Shown: positions 9,399-18,480, counted from the first letter of the stretch. The stretch is 64,000 nucleotides of DNA from Marinobacter salicampi (GCF_011074795.1 NZ_JAAMPF010000002.1:174741-238740); one strand, 5' to 3'. Program-made: numbers and translations. The notes: generated from the letters alone by a model not told the origin.

Positions 9399-9815
9399 TC
9401 AGTTAAAGAAGGACCAGCCGCCATCATCGTCTTCTTCGACCGCTTCCTCTGCCTGGGCCTTTTCAGCCCGGGGCTCTGGTGCAGCATTGGTGTCGGCGCT
9501 GGCGGTCTGGGACGAGCCCTGGGACATTGCCGCCACTTCTACTGACAGGATACCCAGCGCCTTTTTTGTCGCTTCATCAACCTCACCCGTAACGGTCAGA
9601 TCCGGATGATCGCTCTGGAATGCCTCCAGGGACGCCCGGGTGCCAGCGTCCATTGAAGTATTGACGTTGTTTACCTCGTAACCCGCACCATAAAGGGCAT
9701 GCTTGAGCGCTACTGTCTCGCTTGCCTGAGCGGTGACCGCAGCACCCGTGAGAAGAACGACGAGTGCACCTGAAACCATTAGTTTGCGTGAATAGCTGGT
9801 ACCGGAACCGAACAT
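9399..9815 (-). CDS. Exported peptidoglycan-binding-like small protein
   Basis: The 138-residue product starts at the ATG at 9815, with AGGAG six bases upstream. It has a signal peptide (RKLMVSGALVVLLTGAAVTAQA), then one PG_binding_1-like repeat (about residues 35-85) with LKHALYGAGYEVN, TRASLEAFQSDH and GEVDEATKKALG, then a low-complexity Ala/Glu linker and an acidic tail ending EEDDDGGWSFFN. The fold suggests a periplasmic wall-binding module with no catalytic domain. The aromatic end could be a recognition tail, which is speculation. Confidence 0.7.
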   Translation of the reverse strand: MFGSGTSYSRKLMVSGALVVLLTGAAVTAQASETVALKHALYGAGYEVNNVNTSMDAGTRASLEAFQSDHPDLTVTGEVDEATKKALGILSVEVAAMSQGSSQTASADTNAAPEPRAEKAQAEEAVEEDDDGGWSFFN

Positions 9816-9947
9816 GAGCAACTCCTACTGCGTTTTTATAAGACTTGGCCTGGCTCAATTCACATCGAACCTGGCTGCACCGAGCAAAACCATTACTAAT
9901 CCTTAACCTTAGCACACTTGGCGCGGGGGGCGTGCCATGTCTTCAAC

Positions 9948-11102
9948 TTAGTCTGGCTTGCCCTGCTCTTTGTGAGCTGCGTCACAATCTGACAACTGAA
10001 CCTCAGTCTGGCCCGGTCTCTCCTCGGGAGGGAGGGCTTCGGCCTGCCGACGGGAACCCGAACCCTCACTGAACTCACGAATAAAGATGCCCCAAAAGGC
10101 CATGAAAAGGGCTGCCACCAGCGGCCCCATCACAAACCCATTAATACCGAACATCACGATTCCGCCGAGGGTGGACAGCAGCACAATGTAATCCGGCAGT
10201 TTGGTATCCCGGCCCACCAGGATCGGCCGAAGGATGTTGTCGGCCAGACCAATAACCACCACACCAAAAACGGTCAGTATGACGGCCGGAATGATACTTC
10301 CGATAGCCGCAAGGTAGAGCGCGGCGGGAATCCAGACAATAGCTGCGCCAACCGCCGGAATGAGTGAAACCACAGCCATGACCACACCCCACAACAGCGC
10401 GCCCTGAATACCCAGTGCCCAAAAAATGCCACCACCCAGCGCCCCCTGGATTATCGCTATTAGCAGATTCCCTTTTACGGTCGCCCGGGTAACCTCCGCA
10501 AACTTCGCAAAAAGCAGGCGCTCACGCTCATCACCAAGGGGTAGCGCCTTGATCAGCAACTCAACCAGTTTGGTACCGTCCCGCAGCAGAAAAAAGGCCA
10601 GGTAGCCCATCAGTGCCAGTCCCAGGAAAAACTGAAAGGTGTTCTGGCCGAACCCGAGGGCCTGCTTGGCAAGAAATTGGCTGCCTCCGACAAAGGCATT
10701 GGAGGCGCGATCCCTGAGGGAGGCAAAATCAATGTTGAACTGGGAGAGGAACGCTTCTATCGCAGGAAAGGAGGCATTGATTTTGTCGATATACTCGCCT
10801 GGGCGAAGCTCACCGCTCTGAATCGCCTGGTATAGCCACATGCCCTCTGCCACCAGGGAGGAAATCAGGACGATAACCGGAATAACCACGATGATCAGGC
10901 ATATAAGCAACGTGAGCAGAGCAATGGTGTTGGGCCTGTCGCCGAGCCTCCTGAGCAGACCCTGCTGGACCGGATAAAAAATCAGCGCGATGGCCACCGC
11001 CCAGAAGATAGGGCCGGCAAAAGGCTTCATCAACAGGATAAATGCCAGGGACACCAATAAAAGTGCAGCCAGAAAAGACCGCCTCTCCAAAGCTTCGTAC
11101 AT
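9948..11102 (-). CDS. AI-2E family (PerM-like) permease
   Basis: The product is a polytopic membrane protein of about 384 residues from the ATG at 11102 (MYEALERRSF); longer in-frame starts up to 11144 are possible. Paired N-terminal helices, a long central soluble segment after SSLVAEGMWLYQAI, and the C-terminal helices with LIPAVGAAIVWIPAAL, GLADNILRPILVG and the late MFGINGFVMGPLVAALF are typical of the family. Members export AI-2 or exchange ions, so the substrate cannot be assigned. The basic/acidic tail after REFSEGSGSR is variable. Downstream lies the exported small protein on the same strand, 132 bases away. Confidence 0.88.
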   Translation of the reverse strand: MYEALERRSFLAALLLVSLAFILLMKPFAGPIFWAVAIALIFYPVQQGLLRRLGDRPNTIALLTLLICLIIVVIPVIVLISSLVAEGMWLYQAIQSGELRPGEYIDKINASFPAIEAFLSQFNIDFASLRDRASNAFVGGSQFLAKQALGFGQNTFQFFLGLALMGYLAFFLLRDGTKLVELLIKALPLGDERERLLFAKFAEVTRATVKGNLLIAIIQGALGGGIFWALGIQGALLWGVVMAVVSLIPAVGAAIVWIPAALYLAAIGSIIPAVILTVFGVVVIGLADNILRPILVGRDTKLPDYIVLLSTLGGIVMFGINGFVMGPLVAALFMAFWGIFIREFSEGSGSRRQAEALPPEERPGQTEVQLSDCDAAHKEQGKPD

Positions 11103-11301
11103 AACCTCTTTTACTCCCCGCTTCCATCTCCCCGAAGCCGGCATGATCGGCGATGCGCGTGCTCAGGTGCTGATCACAGCCTAGCACGACGGTCATGGTC
11201 AGCGTCATCAAAGGCACGTTATAGTGGTAGTTTGATCTTGGAAATATTGCGGCAATCACGGGAACCAGACAAGACAGGCGGGATCATTGGATCGCGAAAC
11301 C

Positions 11302-11631
11302 ATGGACACAGACACTGCTCTGGAGGCTGTTCGGGCGCTTGAGCGAGTATTGGCAAGCCGGACCCATCGAAAAAAGATCATGGGCCAGGAGGTACTGGTG
11401 CCCGGCCAGTTAGGCCAGGCCCTGCACCTGCCACTGTTGTTAAGACGGCTGCAGAGCAAACAGAAAAGACAGCGGGACCAGGGGCTTGAAGACTTCCTGG
11501 TGCTGTGGGACACCCTGTCCAATCCGACACGGCGCCGGGTGATGGACGCTCTGGGCTGGTATGACCCCAAGTCACTGGACTGGGAGGACAAACGCTCGAA
11601 TCGGCGTCCCGACGGTACAGTTGACTCCTAA
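11302..11631 (+). CDS. Uncharacterised small protein (about 109 residues)
   Basis: I do not recognise this gene. From the ATG at 11302 it encodes about 109 residues; a TTG at 11287 would add five. It is charged and apparently helical with no signal peptide or membrane segment: an Arg/Lys-rich middle (LLLRRLQSKQKRQRD), then FLVLWDTLSNPTRRRVMDAL and GWYDPKSLDWED. The codon pattern resembles the neighbouring genes, supporting a real CDS. It is divergent from the AI-2E permease gene. Start choice is uncertain because neither site has a strong ribosome-binding site. Confidence 0.55.
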   Translation: MDTDTALEAVRALERVLASRTHRKKIMGQEVLVPGQLGQALHLPLLLRRLQSKQKRQRDQGLEDFLVLWDTLSNPTRRRVMDALGWYDPKSLDWEDKRSNRRPDGTVDS

Positions 11632-11655
11632 CCTTTAAATGTAATAAGACAGCCC

Positions 11656-11661
11656 TATAAT
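11656..11661 (+). promoter_or_regulatory. Perfect -10 box upstream of the Cys-rich small gene
   Basis: TATAAT lies about 86 bases before the ATG at 11748 and would give a leader of roughly 80 bases. The -35 position at 17-base spacing reads CTTTAA, a poor match. It falls in the short gap after the preceding unrecognised gene. Confidence 0.45.
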
Positions 11662-11747
11662 TGAGCATTGAGCCTATAGAATTTCAAAATCAAGGTTACC
11701 AACATCAGAGTCATCCCAGGGATTCAGGGGAACAAAGGAGAAGGAAA

Positions 11748-11996
11748 ATGGTGAAAGAGGAACATTTCGAGGCGCGTCTGGCAGAAGGTTCGGTAGTACC
11801 CACGCTTTTATGTGGTCATTGCAGCTCCACGCTCTCCCGCGCCAAAGTTTTTCGTAACGAAGGCGCACAACGTTTTGAGCTCCCCTGCGACGTTGTTGGG
11901 CTCTGCCAGGCAGACGACTGCGGTGTTCTGAACTGCTGTGACGCGGCCCTCGCTAACCTGGAAAATCCTTCCAGCATTGTCGATATCGCATCCTGA
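11748..11996 (+). CDS. Cysteine-rich small protein (82 residues)
   Basis: I do not recognise a family. The start at 11748 is supported by AGGAG/AAGGA just upstream; an upstream in-frame start at 11661 lacks this. Seven cysteines are seen in 82 residues: a CxxC (Cys22, Cys25), then Cys47, Cys53, Cys58 and a Cys63-Cys64 pair, within segments LLCGHCSSTL and LCQADDCGVLNCC. This spacing suggests zinc or another metal bound by a small fold, or a redox role; that is inference. No signal peptide is seen, so it is probably cytoplasmic. Confidence 0.7.
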   Translation: MVKEEHFEARLAEGSVVPTLLCGHCSSTLSRAKVFRNEGAQRFELPCDVVGLCQADDCGVLNCCDAALANLENPSSIVDIAS

Positions 11997-12115
11997 CGCA
12001 ATCGGGCAACGCTCTGTTACGCAAACGAAACATATTTTCGGGCCATCTGATTTAAGCTAATCCTGATCTGGCCGGGGCACCGGCCGCGCACCAATCAGTC
12101 AGGACAGTCGATGGC

Positions 12116-13015
12116 ATGCGTATCCTAAGAACCGACGAGGCCCGCTTTGCGGGGCTTGCAGATTACCCTTTTGAACCACGCTATCTGGACGTCGGACCTG
12201 GGCTGAGAATGCACTACGTTGACGAAGGCAAGGCCACGGGGCACCCGATAGTCATGCTTCACGGTGAGCCTTCCTGGTCCTACCTCTATCGCCACATGAT
12301 CCCGAGGATCGCTGAAGCGGGTCACCGGGTACTTGCCCCGGATCTGATTGGCTTTGGCAAATCCGACAAGCCGGTGGATATAGCTGACTACAGCTATGAG
12401 AATCACCTTCTCTGGCTTGAAAGATGGCTGGAAGCTCTCGACCTCCGGCATATCACCCTGGTCTGCCAGAACTGGGGCTCCTTACTGGGCCTGCGGCTGG
12501 TCGCCAAGCATCCGCACCGATTCGAGCGGATTATCGTGGGTAACGGCACACTACCCACGGGCGAGGAGAGCGTGCCTGCAGTATTCACGGTCTGGAAGGC
12601 CTTTGCCCGCTACAGTCCCTGGTTTCCCATCAGCCGGATTATCCAGCTGGGTACAGCCCGCACCCTCACCCGCGCTGAACTTGATGCCTATGAGGCACCT
12701 TTCCCCACCGCCATGTATAAAGCGGGCGCTCGAGCTTTTCCACGGCTCGTGCCCATCGCTCCTGCAGACCCGGCAAGCCTGGCCAACAGGGCAGCATGGG
12801 AAATCCTGCGAAAGTGGAAAAAACCGTTCATAACCTGTTTCAGTAGCGGTGACCCCATTCACCATGGCGGCGATCGCTACCTCCAGCGCCATATTCCCGG
12901 TGCCCACGGCCAACCTCATATCACGCTGAGAGGGGGCCATTTTCTTCAGGAAGACTCACCTGAAGATTTCGCCAGAGTCATCATCGATGCCTGTAAACAC
13001 GAGCTCGCCGCCTGA
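12116..13015 (+). CDS. Haloalkane-dehalogenase-like alpha/beta hydrolase with Asn at the nucleophile position
   Basis: The 299-residue product matches haloalkane dehalogenase subfamily I along its length: oxyanion-hole motif HGEPSWSYLYR (residues 50-59), the nucleophile elbow, a cap domain, a candidate acid in SSGDP (Asp246) and the catalytic His in GGHFLQED (His275). The elbow reads VCQNWG: the nucleophile Asp of the family is Asn119 (codon AAC at 12470-12472), while the halide-stabilising Trp120 is kept. The enzyme may be inactive as a dehalogenase, act by another route, or be activated by deamidation. It is convergent with the thioesterase gene, 37 bases apart. Confidence 0.85.
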   Translation: MRILRTDEARFAGLADYPFEPRYLDVGPGLRMHYVDEGKATGHPIVMLHGEPSWSYLYRHMIPRIAEAGHRVLAPDLIGFGKSDKPVDIADYSYENHLLWLERWLEALDLRHITLVCQNWGSLLGLRLVAKHPHRFERIIVGNGTLPTGEESVPAVFTVWKAFARYSPWFPISRIIQLGTARTLTRAELDAYEAPFPTAMYKAGARAFPRLVPIAPADPASLANRAAWEILRKWKKPFITCFSSGDPIHHGGDRYLQRHIPGAHGQPHITLRGGHFLQEDSPEDFARVIIDACKHELAA

Positions 13016-13052
13016 CGACAGCTCGGGCTTTGGTTTCTCCCCACAACGAGTT

Positions 13053-13838
13053 CTAGCCAAACACTGTCACCGTCTGTCTGCTCAATGCCACCAGTTCTCC
13101 CTGCCGGGTCCATATACCGGCATGGGTGTGACCATAGCCGGACCCGGCCTGGTCTATGGTGGCGCGATAGAGTAGCCAGTCATCGGCCTTGATTTCCGGT
13201 CGCGGGTGCACGATGTCAAAGGCCCAGCTCAGGGAACTCGCGGGCGCCGGTTGCTTCAGATGAGGTAGCAGAGCCGGCGGCCAGGCGTCAATCAGTGCCA
13301 CGATATGGGCGTCGGTCATGATTTCCGGCGCTGACCGGAAACGCATCCATCCGCCCATTTCGCGCCCGCCTTTGCCGCTGAACGGCATGGAACCGAAAGC
13401 CCAGCGCATTTCGATGTGCTGGGTAAACTCCGGGGTTACCCCCCGGATGTAAGGCAGTGATTCGCAAGTTTCAGGATCAGCGGCCTCAGGCGCCGCCAGG
13501 GCTTCCACATTGACGGTGGAGTCGCGGCCGCCACCAAAGCTTGCCAGGGCCGCCAGCCTGGTCTCGCCGTTCTGCAAAAGATGGGCCTGGGCCTGACTAA
13601 CCGCCTTGCCTTCCCGCAAGAGGCGGGTGTCGACAACCACTTCCTCATCCGCTGTCACAGGGCCCACAAACGACACCTGCATTGAGCGCATCGGGCGTCC
13701 TGGGGCTACCGCCTTCTCCATCCGGTCAAATGCCAGGGCGGCAACCAAACCGCCAAATGTTGCCCGACCCTGTCCCCAGGACGCCGGCATAGTCAAGCCG
13801 CTTTTGTCATCACCAGCCAATAACTCGTCAAAATTCAT
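13053..13838 (-). CDS. Thioesterase family protein (double hotdog, TesB-like)
   Basis: The 261-residue product looks like two hotdog folds. Features are the N-terminal GRATFGGLVAALAFDRM helix segment, MRSMQVSFVGPV in the central strand, and a second half with SLSWAFDIVH and the C-terminal GYGHTHAGIWTRQGELVALSRQ, typical of acyl-CoA thioesterase II relatives. The likely reaction is hydrolysis of acyl-CoA to free acid and CoA; the chain-length preference cannot be read. It is divergent from the deaD-like helicase gene. Confidence 0.82.
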   Translation of the reverse strand: MNFDELLAGDDKSGLTMPASWGQGRATFGGLVAALAFDRMEKAVAPGRPMRSMQVSFVGPVTADEEVVVDTRLLREGKAVSQAQAHLLQNGETRLAALASFGGGRDSTVNVEALAAPEAADPETCESLPYIRGVTPEFTQHIEMRWAFGSMPFSGKGGREMGGWMRFRSAPEIMTDAHIVALIDAWPPALLPHLKQPAPASSLSWAFDIVHPRPEIKADDWLLYRATIDQAGSGYGHTHAGIWTRQGELVALSRQTVTVFG

Positions 13839-13909
13839 TCGGTTAGTTCCCGTTGTAATTACCTATCGTCAGTCGCCTCGTAGGCGTACAAAACAATACG
13901 CCAAAGAGG

Positions 13910-13915
13910 TATACT
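13910..13915 (+). promoter_or_regulatory. -10-like box upstream of the DEAD-box helicase
   Basis: TATACT lies 57 bases before the helicase ATG and would give a leader of about 50 bases. The -35 region is weak. A small hairpin, CGCCT-CGT-AGGCG, lies 24 bases further upstream at 13874-13886. Confidence 0.4.
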
Positions 13916-13972
13916 GTGCCACACCACGCGCAGCCCACGCCGCGCCTTACTCTTCGAATCCCGAGTTATTTC

Positions 13973-15514
13973 ATGTCAATAGAATCTTTTGCCGACCTCG
14001 GCCTTGATCCGGCTGTTCTCGAAGCCGTTGCCACTGTTGGTTACGAAACACCGTCGCCCATTCAGGCCCAGGCCATACCCATCCTTTTGAACGGTGACAA
14101 CCTGCTGGGAACGGCCCAGACCGGTACCGGCAAGACCGCTGCGTTTGCCCTGCCGCTGCTCAGCCGTATTGAGCGTACCAGCAATGTGCCGCAGATCCTG
14201 GTGCTTACGCCCACCCGCGAGCTCGCCATCCAGGTCGCCGAAGCATTTACCACATACGCCAGCAGCTTCAAGAATTTCCACGTGCTGCCGATCTATGGCG
14301 GCCAGGACTTCTACCCCCAGCTCAAGGCGCTCAAGCGTGGTGTTCAGGTCATTGTCGGCACGCCTGGCCGTCTGCTGGACCATCTGAGGCGGGGCACACT
14401 CAAGCTGGATACACTGAAAGCCCTGGTACTGGACGAAGCCGACGAGATGCTTCGCATGGGCTTCATCGATGACATTCAGGCCATTCTTGCGGCAACGCCA
14501 GAAAACTGCCAGCGCGCGCTCTTCTCCGCCACCATGCCCGGCCCCATTCGCAAGGTGGCTCAGACCTACCTGAGCAATGCCAAAGAAGTAAAAATAGAGA
14601 ATCAGGCCAAGACCGATGACCTTATCAGCCAGTTTGTGCTGCCGGTCTATGCCGAGCGCAAGCTCGATGCCCTGACCCGGATCCTGGAAGTGGAGCCATT
14701 TGATGCGGCGATCATATTCGTGCGGACAAAGGCCGAGACAACCCTACTGGCCGAGAAGCTGTTTGCCCGTGGTCATGCGGTTGCACCCCTCAACGGCGAC
14801 CTGAACCAGCGGCAGCGGGAACTCACGGTCGATGAGCTTAAGCGGGGCAAGAAAGACATCCTGGTTGCCACCGATGTCGCCGCCCGGGGTCTGGACGTGC
14901 CACGGATCACCCACGTCATCAATTACGATGTGCCCTACGACACTGAAGCCTATATCCACCGGGTTGGCCGCACCGGCCGTGCCGGGCGCTCGGGCAAGGC
15001 CATCCTGCTGGTAACGCCGCGGGAGCGTAGCTGGTTGCGCACGCTTGAGCGCGCCACCAATTCGCCTATGGAAGCCTATCAGCTGCCTTCACCGACGGAC
15101 CTTCAAAAGCTTCGGGAAGACCAGTTCGAAACACAGTTGATGACCTTTTCAGAAGACCACAAGGTTGCCAAGGCTGTCGAAATGCTGGAAGGCATAGCCG
15201 AGCGCAACAAGCTTGATATTGGCCAACTGGCCGGGGCCATGGCGTGCCTGCTGGAATCGATCCAGCCTGGCACCCTGCCGCTGGAAGAGCCGGCCGCCCT
15301 GCCGGTTCCGTCGCCGGAACGCCGGGGCCGAGACAACACTCGCGGTGGACGGCCAGGGGAGCGGGGAGGTCCCAAACCCGGATTCAAGAAAGGTCCGGGT
15401 GGAAAAGGCAGGCCTAACAGCCCGGCTCGCGGTAAACCACCAGCAGGTAAGCCCGCTGCCAGCGGTAAGCAGCCGAGCAAGCGGCCCGCCCGTCAGGCTG
15501 ACGACAAACGCTGA
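13973..15514 (+). CDS. deaD: DEAD-box ATP-dependent RNA helicase (DeaD/CsdA type)
   Basis: The protein (513 residues) unwinds structured RNA, with likely roles in ribosome assembly and cold growth. All core motifs are seen: Q-motif region GYETPSPIQAQAIP, AQTGTGKT (I), PTRELAIQV (Ia), VLDEADEMLRMGF (II), SAT (III), FVRTK (IV), TDVAARGLDVPR (V) and HRVGRTGRAGRSG (VI). The core closely resembles E. coli DeaD as I recall it. The tail after about residue 440 is Arg/Gly/Pro/Lys-rich and likely binds RNA. The start MSIESFADLGL fits the family; upstream ATG 13916 adds a poorly conserved stretch. Its last 22 bases overlap the convergent folA end. Confidence 0.92.
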   Translation: MSIESFADLGLDPAVLEAVATVGYETPSPIQAQAIPILLNGDNLLGTAQTGTGKTAAFALPLLSRIERTSNVPQILVLTPTRELAIQVAEAFTTYASSFKNFHVLPIYGGQDFYPQLKALKRGVQVIVGTPGRLLDHLRRGTLKLDTLKALVLDEADEMLRMGFIDDIQAILAATPENCQRALFSATMPGPIRKVAQTYLSNAKEVKIENQAKTDDLISQFVLPVYAERKLDALTRILEVEPFDAAIIFVRTKAETTLLAEKLFARGHAVAPLNGDLNQRQRELTVDELKRGKKDILVATDVAARGLDVPRITHVINYDVPYDTEAYIHRVGRTGRAGRSGKAILLVTPRERSWLRTLERATNSPMEAYQLPSPTDLQKLREDQFETQLMTFSEDHKVAKAVEMLEGIAERNKLDIGQLAGAMACLLESIQPGTLPLEEPAALPVPSPERRGRDNTRGGRPGERGGPKPGFKKGPGGKGRPNSPARGKPPAGKPAASGKQPSKRPARQADDKR

Positions 15515-16008
15515 TAGACCACAAAACTGTAGTCGTAGGGATTGTTACCGGACGCGGAGAAATCCTCCCGTCCGATTTCCTCCCACTCGTCCCAGTTGAC
15601 CTCGGGAAAACGGGCGTCACCTGTGACCTCATCATGAACCTGGGTCACATACATCCTGTCGATCTGAGGTAAGGCCTCCTGGTAGATCTGGCCGCCCCCG
15701 ATAACCATCACCTCATCGCCACCCTCTAGTTCCGCCTGGGCTTCAGCCATCCTGAACGCGGCTTCCAGCGAGTTTACTGCACAAGCACCAGCCGGTGCCG
15801 GCCACTCGGGATCCCGCGATACAACAATATTGAGCCGCCCTGGCAATGGCCGCCCAATGGAGTCCCAGGTCTTTCGACCCATGATGATGGGTTTCCCCAT
15901 GGTCGCCTGCTTGAAGTAGCGAAGATCCCCCGGAAGGTACCAGGGTAATGCATTGTTACGTCCGATGACCCGGTTTGCCGCCATCGCGACGATCAAGGCC
16001 TTGCGCAT
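15493..16008 (-). CDS. folA: Dihydrofolate reductase
   Basis: FolA reduces dihydrofolate to tetrahydrofolate with NADPH. The 171-residue product shows IVAMAANRVIGRNNALPWYLPGDL (substrate loop, acidic residue of LPxD), MGRKTWDSIGRPLPGR (NADPH binding) and VMVIGGGQIYQEAL. It lies downstream of lgt and thyA on the same strand, a logical pairing because thymidylate synthase makes the dihydrofolate that FolA recycles. Its 3' end overlaps that of the deaD gene by 22 bases. Confidence 0.96.
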   Translation of the reverse strand: MRKALIVAMAANRVIGRNNALPWYLPGDLRYFKQATMGKPIIMGRKTWDSIGRPLPGRLNIVVSRDPEWPAPAGACAVNSLEAAFRMAEAQAELEGGDEVMVIGGGQIYQEALPQIDRMYVTQVHDEVTGDARFPEVNWDEWEEIGREDFSASGNNPYDYSFVVYQRLSSA

Positions 16009-16044
16009 AGTTTTCTCCCGTGACCGGCCTGCTCAGGCAAGTAG

Positions 16045-16884
16045 TCAGATGGCAATCGGGGCTTTAATGCCCGGCTGGGGGTCGTAGCCTTCAAACTCAA
16101 AGTCTTCCAGCTCATAGTCGAACAGGGAATCGGGCTTACGCCGGATGTTGAGCGTTGGCAGCGGGCCAGGCTGGCGCTTCAGCTGTTCGAACACAATATC
16201 GTCCGTTAAATGGTTCTGGTACAGATGGCAGTCGCCAAACGTATGGACAAACTCACCCACACCGAGATCGCACTGCTGGGCGATCATGTGGGTAAGCAGA
16301 CTGTATGAGGCGATGTTGAATGGCACGCCGAGAAACAGGTCGGCGCTGCGCTGGTATAACTGGCACGAAAGCTTGCCCTTGTCTACGTAGAACTGGAACA
16401 GGCAGTGGCATGGGGCCAGCGCCATCCGCCCGGCCTCGACATTGGCCTGTGGACTGACGGACTCATCGGGCAACTCAGCCGGATTCCATGCCGATACGAT
16501 TAACCGACGAGAGTTTGGCTTGGCCTTTATCTGGGCAACAACCTCACTGATCTGGTCCACCACATCACCATCGGGACACTGCCAGCTGCGCCACTGCTTG
16601 CCGTAGATCGGCCCGAGGTCACCGTCATCCAGCGCCCACTCATTCCAGATGCTGACCTTTCGCTCCTGCAACCAGCGGTTGTCCGTCGACCCGTTCAAAA
16701 ACCACAACAGCTCATAGATGATGCTGCGCAGATGAACTTTTTTGGTAGTCACCAGAGGAAAACCTTCCGACAGGTCAAACCGTATCTGGCGCCCGAATAC
16801 CGAGCGGGTGCCGACCCCGGTTCTGTCTCCCCGGTCACTGCCGTTATCGACCACATCTCTCATCAGATCCAGATAGGCCTTCAT
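16045..16884 (-). CDS. thyA: Thymidylate synthase
   Basis: ThyA methylates dUMP to dTMP using methylene-tetrahydrofolate. The 279 residues include the phosphate-binding DRTGVGT segment, the catalytic cysteine in [13 protein letters not shown], the [19 protein letters not shown] dUMP-binding motif and the C-terminal IKAPIAI. It is slightly longer than the 264-residue E. coli enzyme because of a central insertion ([14 protein letters not shown]). It overlaps lgt by 4 bases (ATGA) and precedes folA, so translational coupling is likely. Confidence 0.97.
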   Translation of the reverse strand: MKAYLDLMRDVVDNGSDRGDRTGVGTRSVFGRQIRFDLSEGFPLVTTKKVHLRSIIYELLWFLNGSTDNRWLQERKVSIWNEWALDDGDLGPIYGKQWRSWQCPDGDVVDQISEVVAQIKAKPNSRRLIVSAWNPAELPDESVSPQANVEAGRMALAPCHCLFQFYVDKGKLSCQLYQRSADLFLGVPFNIASYSLLTHMIAQQCDLGVGEFVHTFGDCHLYQNHLTDDIVFEQLKRQPGPLPTLNIRRKPDSLFDYELEDFEFEGYDPQPGIKAPIAI

Positions 16885-17669
16885 GGGGTGTTTCTCCTGT
16901 ATGCAAACGCGACCATGGCAATGCCGGCAACAATCATTGGGAATGACAGCACCTGCCCCATGGTCAGCCAGTCAAAGGCCAGATAGCCCAGCTGCGGGTC
17001 CGGCTGGCGGAAAAATTCCACCACAAAACGGAAGATCCCGTAAAGGGCCAGGAAGCAGCCACTGACCGCCATGCGGGGCCGGGGCTTTGAGGAAAACCAC
17101 CACAGCAAAATAAAGAACAATGCCCCTTCCAGCGCAAACTGATAAAGCTGGGATGGGTGGCGGGCGAGCGCATCAGGCGCCTGGGGAAAGACCATGCCCC
17201 AGGGAACATCAGTGGGTTTGCCCCAGAGTTCACCGTTAATGAAATTGCCAATACGTCCCGCACCCAGACCTACGGGGACCAGGGGCGCCACAAAATCGGC
17301 AATCTGGAAAAATGTCCGGTCCACCTTGCGGGCAAACCACGCCAGCGCAAGCATCACCCCGATCAGGCCGCCGTGGAAGGACATGCCCCCCTCCCATACC
17401 CGTAGCAGAGAAAGCGGATCGCCCAGAAAGTTACCGAAGTTATAGAACAGCACATAGCCGAAACGGCCACCGAGAATGACACCCACGGCAATATAGAACA
17501 GCAGGTCCCCCATTTGATCTTCCGTAATGGGAGACCAGGGTTTTCGTGTCCTGAGGCGACCTAGCCACCAGCCCACCAGGAACCCCACCAGATAGGTAAG
17601 ACCGTACCAGTGCACTTTTAATGGCCCCAGAGAGATAGCGACAGGATCAAATTCAGGATGACGAAGCAT
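16881..17669 (-). CDS. lgt: Prolipoprotein diacylglyceryl transferase
   Basis: Lgt moves diacylglycerol from phosphatidylglycerol to the lipobox cysteine of prolipoproteins in the inner membrane. This 262-residue polytopic protein carries the signature [17 protein letters not shown], the RHPSQLYQ segment with its essential His/Arg and [11 protein letters not shown]. The lgt-thyA pairing is common in Gammaproteobacteria. The TauE-like gene lies 16 bases upstream on the same strand, extending the operon. Confidence 0.96.
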   Translation of the reverse strand: MLRHPEFDPVAISLGPLKVHWYGLTYLVGFLVGWWLGRLRTRKPWSPITEDQMGDLLFYIAVGVILGGRFGYVLFYNFGNFLGDPLSLLRVWEGGMSFHGGLIGVMLALAWFARKVDRTFFQIADFVAPLVPVGLGAGRIGNFINGELWGKPTDVPWGMVFPQAPDALARHPSQLYQFALEGALFFILLWWFSSKPRPRMAVSGCFLALYGIFRFVVEFFRQPDPQLGYLAFDWLTMGQVLSFPMIVAGIAMVAFAYRRNTP

Positions 17670-17685
17670 TATTCAAACTCTTGTG

Positions 17686-18480
17686 TCAGGTCAAAAAACG
17701 GATGCCGACGAGCACCAGGAAAATAGCAAATATGCGCTTGAGCATGCGGGCATCCAGACGATGAGCAAGCTCTGCTCCATAACGGGCAAAGAAGACACTG
17801 GTTAGCACGATCCCGAGCAGCGCCGGAAGGTAGATAAATCCGATACTGAACGCAGGCAAGGCCTCATCGCCCCAACCTGTGACCCCGTTAGCGGCTGCAC
17901 CCGCGAATGCAATAGGGAAACCACAGGCGGCTGAGGTGCCCACGGCGTGCTGCATGCGCACGTTGCTCCAGCTCAGGAAGGGCACGGTCAGGGTGCCACC
18001 GCCGATACCGAAAATTGCAGAGGCCCAGCCGATACCGGTGCCAGCACCAGCCAGGCCCACTTTACCTGGTACATCACGGCCAGGCGTCGGATTGACCTCA
18101 AAAAACATCTTTATTGCTACCAGGATGACGAAGACCCCAATAATCAGTTGCAGCGCTTTGCCATCGAGCAGTGAAGCAGTCCAGGCGCCCAGTACCGCCC
18201 CGATCACGATGCCCACCACCATGGGACGAAAGACATCCCACCTCACCGCTTTCTTGACGTGGTGAGAGCGGATTGAGCTGAGCGAGGTAAAGACGACCGT
18301 CGCAAGGGAAGTGCCGACCGCAAGATGGGTGGACACTTCGGAACTGACGCCCTGAAGGTCAAAGCTGAAGATCAGTATCGGAACGATGATCAGGCCGCCG
18401 CCAATACCGAACAGGCCTGCAAGTACGCCCGCCACAGAGCCAAGGACAAGGTACAGTGCAAACATCGCAGCTATGGACAT
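17686..18480 (-). CDS. TauE/SafE family (TSUP) membrane transporter
   Basis: The 264-residue protein has about eight hydrophobic helices in two halves, each with a glycine-rich family motif: AGLFGIGGGLIIVPIL in the first half and AIFGIGGGTLTVPFL in the second. TSUP proteins export sulfite or other small organosulfur and carboxylate anions; the substrate is unknown here. Placement directly ahead of lgt-thyA-folA suggests co-transcription but gives no clue to function. Confidence 0.9.
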   Translation of the reverse strand: MSIAAMFALYLVLGSVAGVLAGLFGIGGGLIIVPILIFSFDLQGVSSEVSTHLAVGTSLATVVFTSLSSIRSHHVKKAVRWDVFRPMVVGIVIGAVLGAWTASLLDGKALQLIIGVFVILVAIKMFFEVNPTPGRDVPGKVGLAGAGTGIGWASAIFGIGGGTLTVPFLSWSNVRMQHAVGTSAACGFPIAFAGAAANGVTGWGDEALPAFSIGFIYLPALLGIVLTSVFFARYGAELAHRLDARMLKRIFAIFLVLVGIRFLT

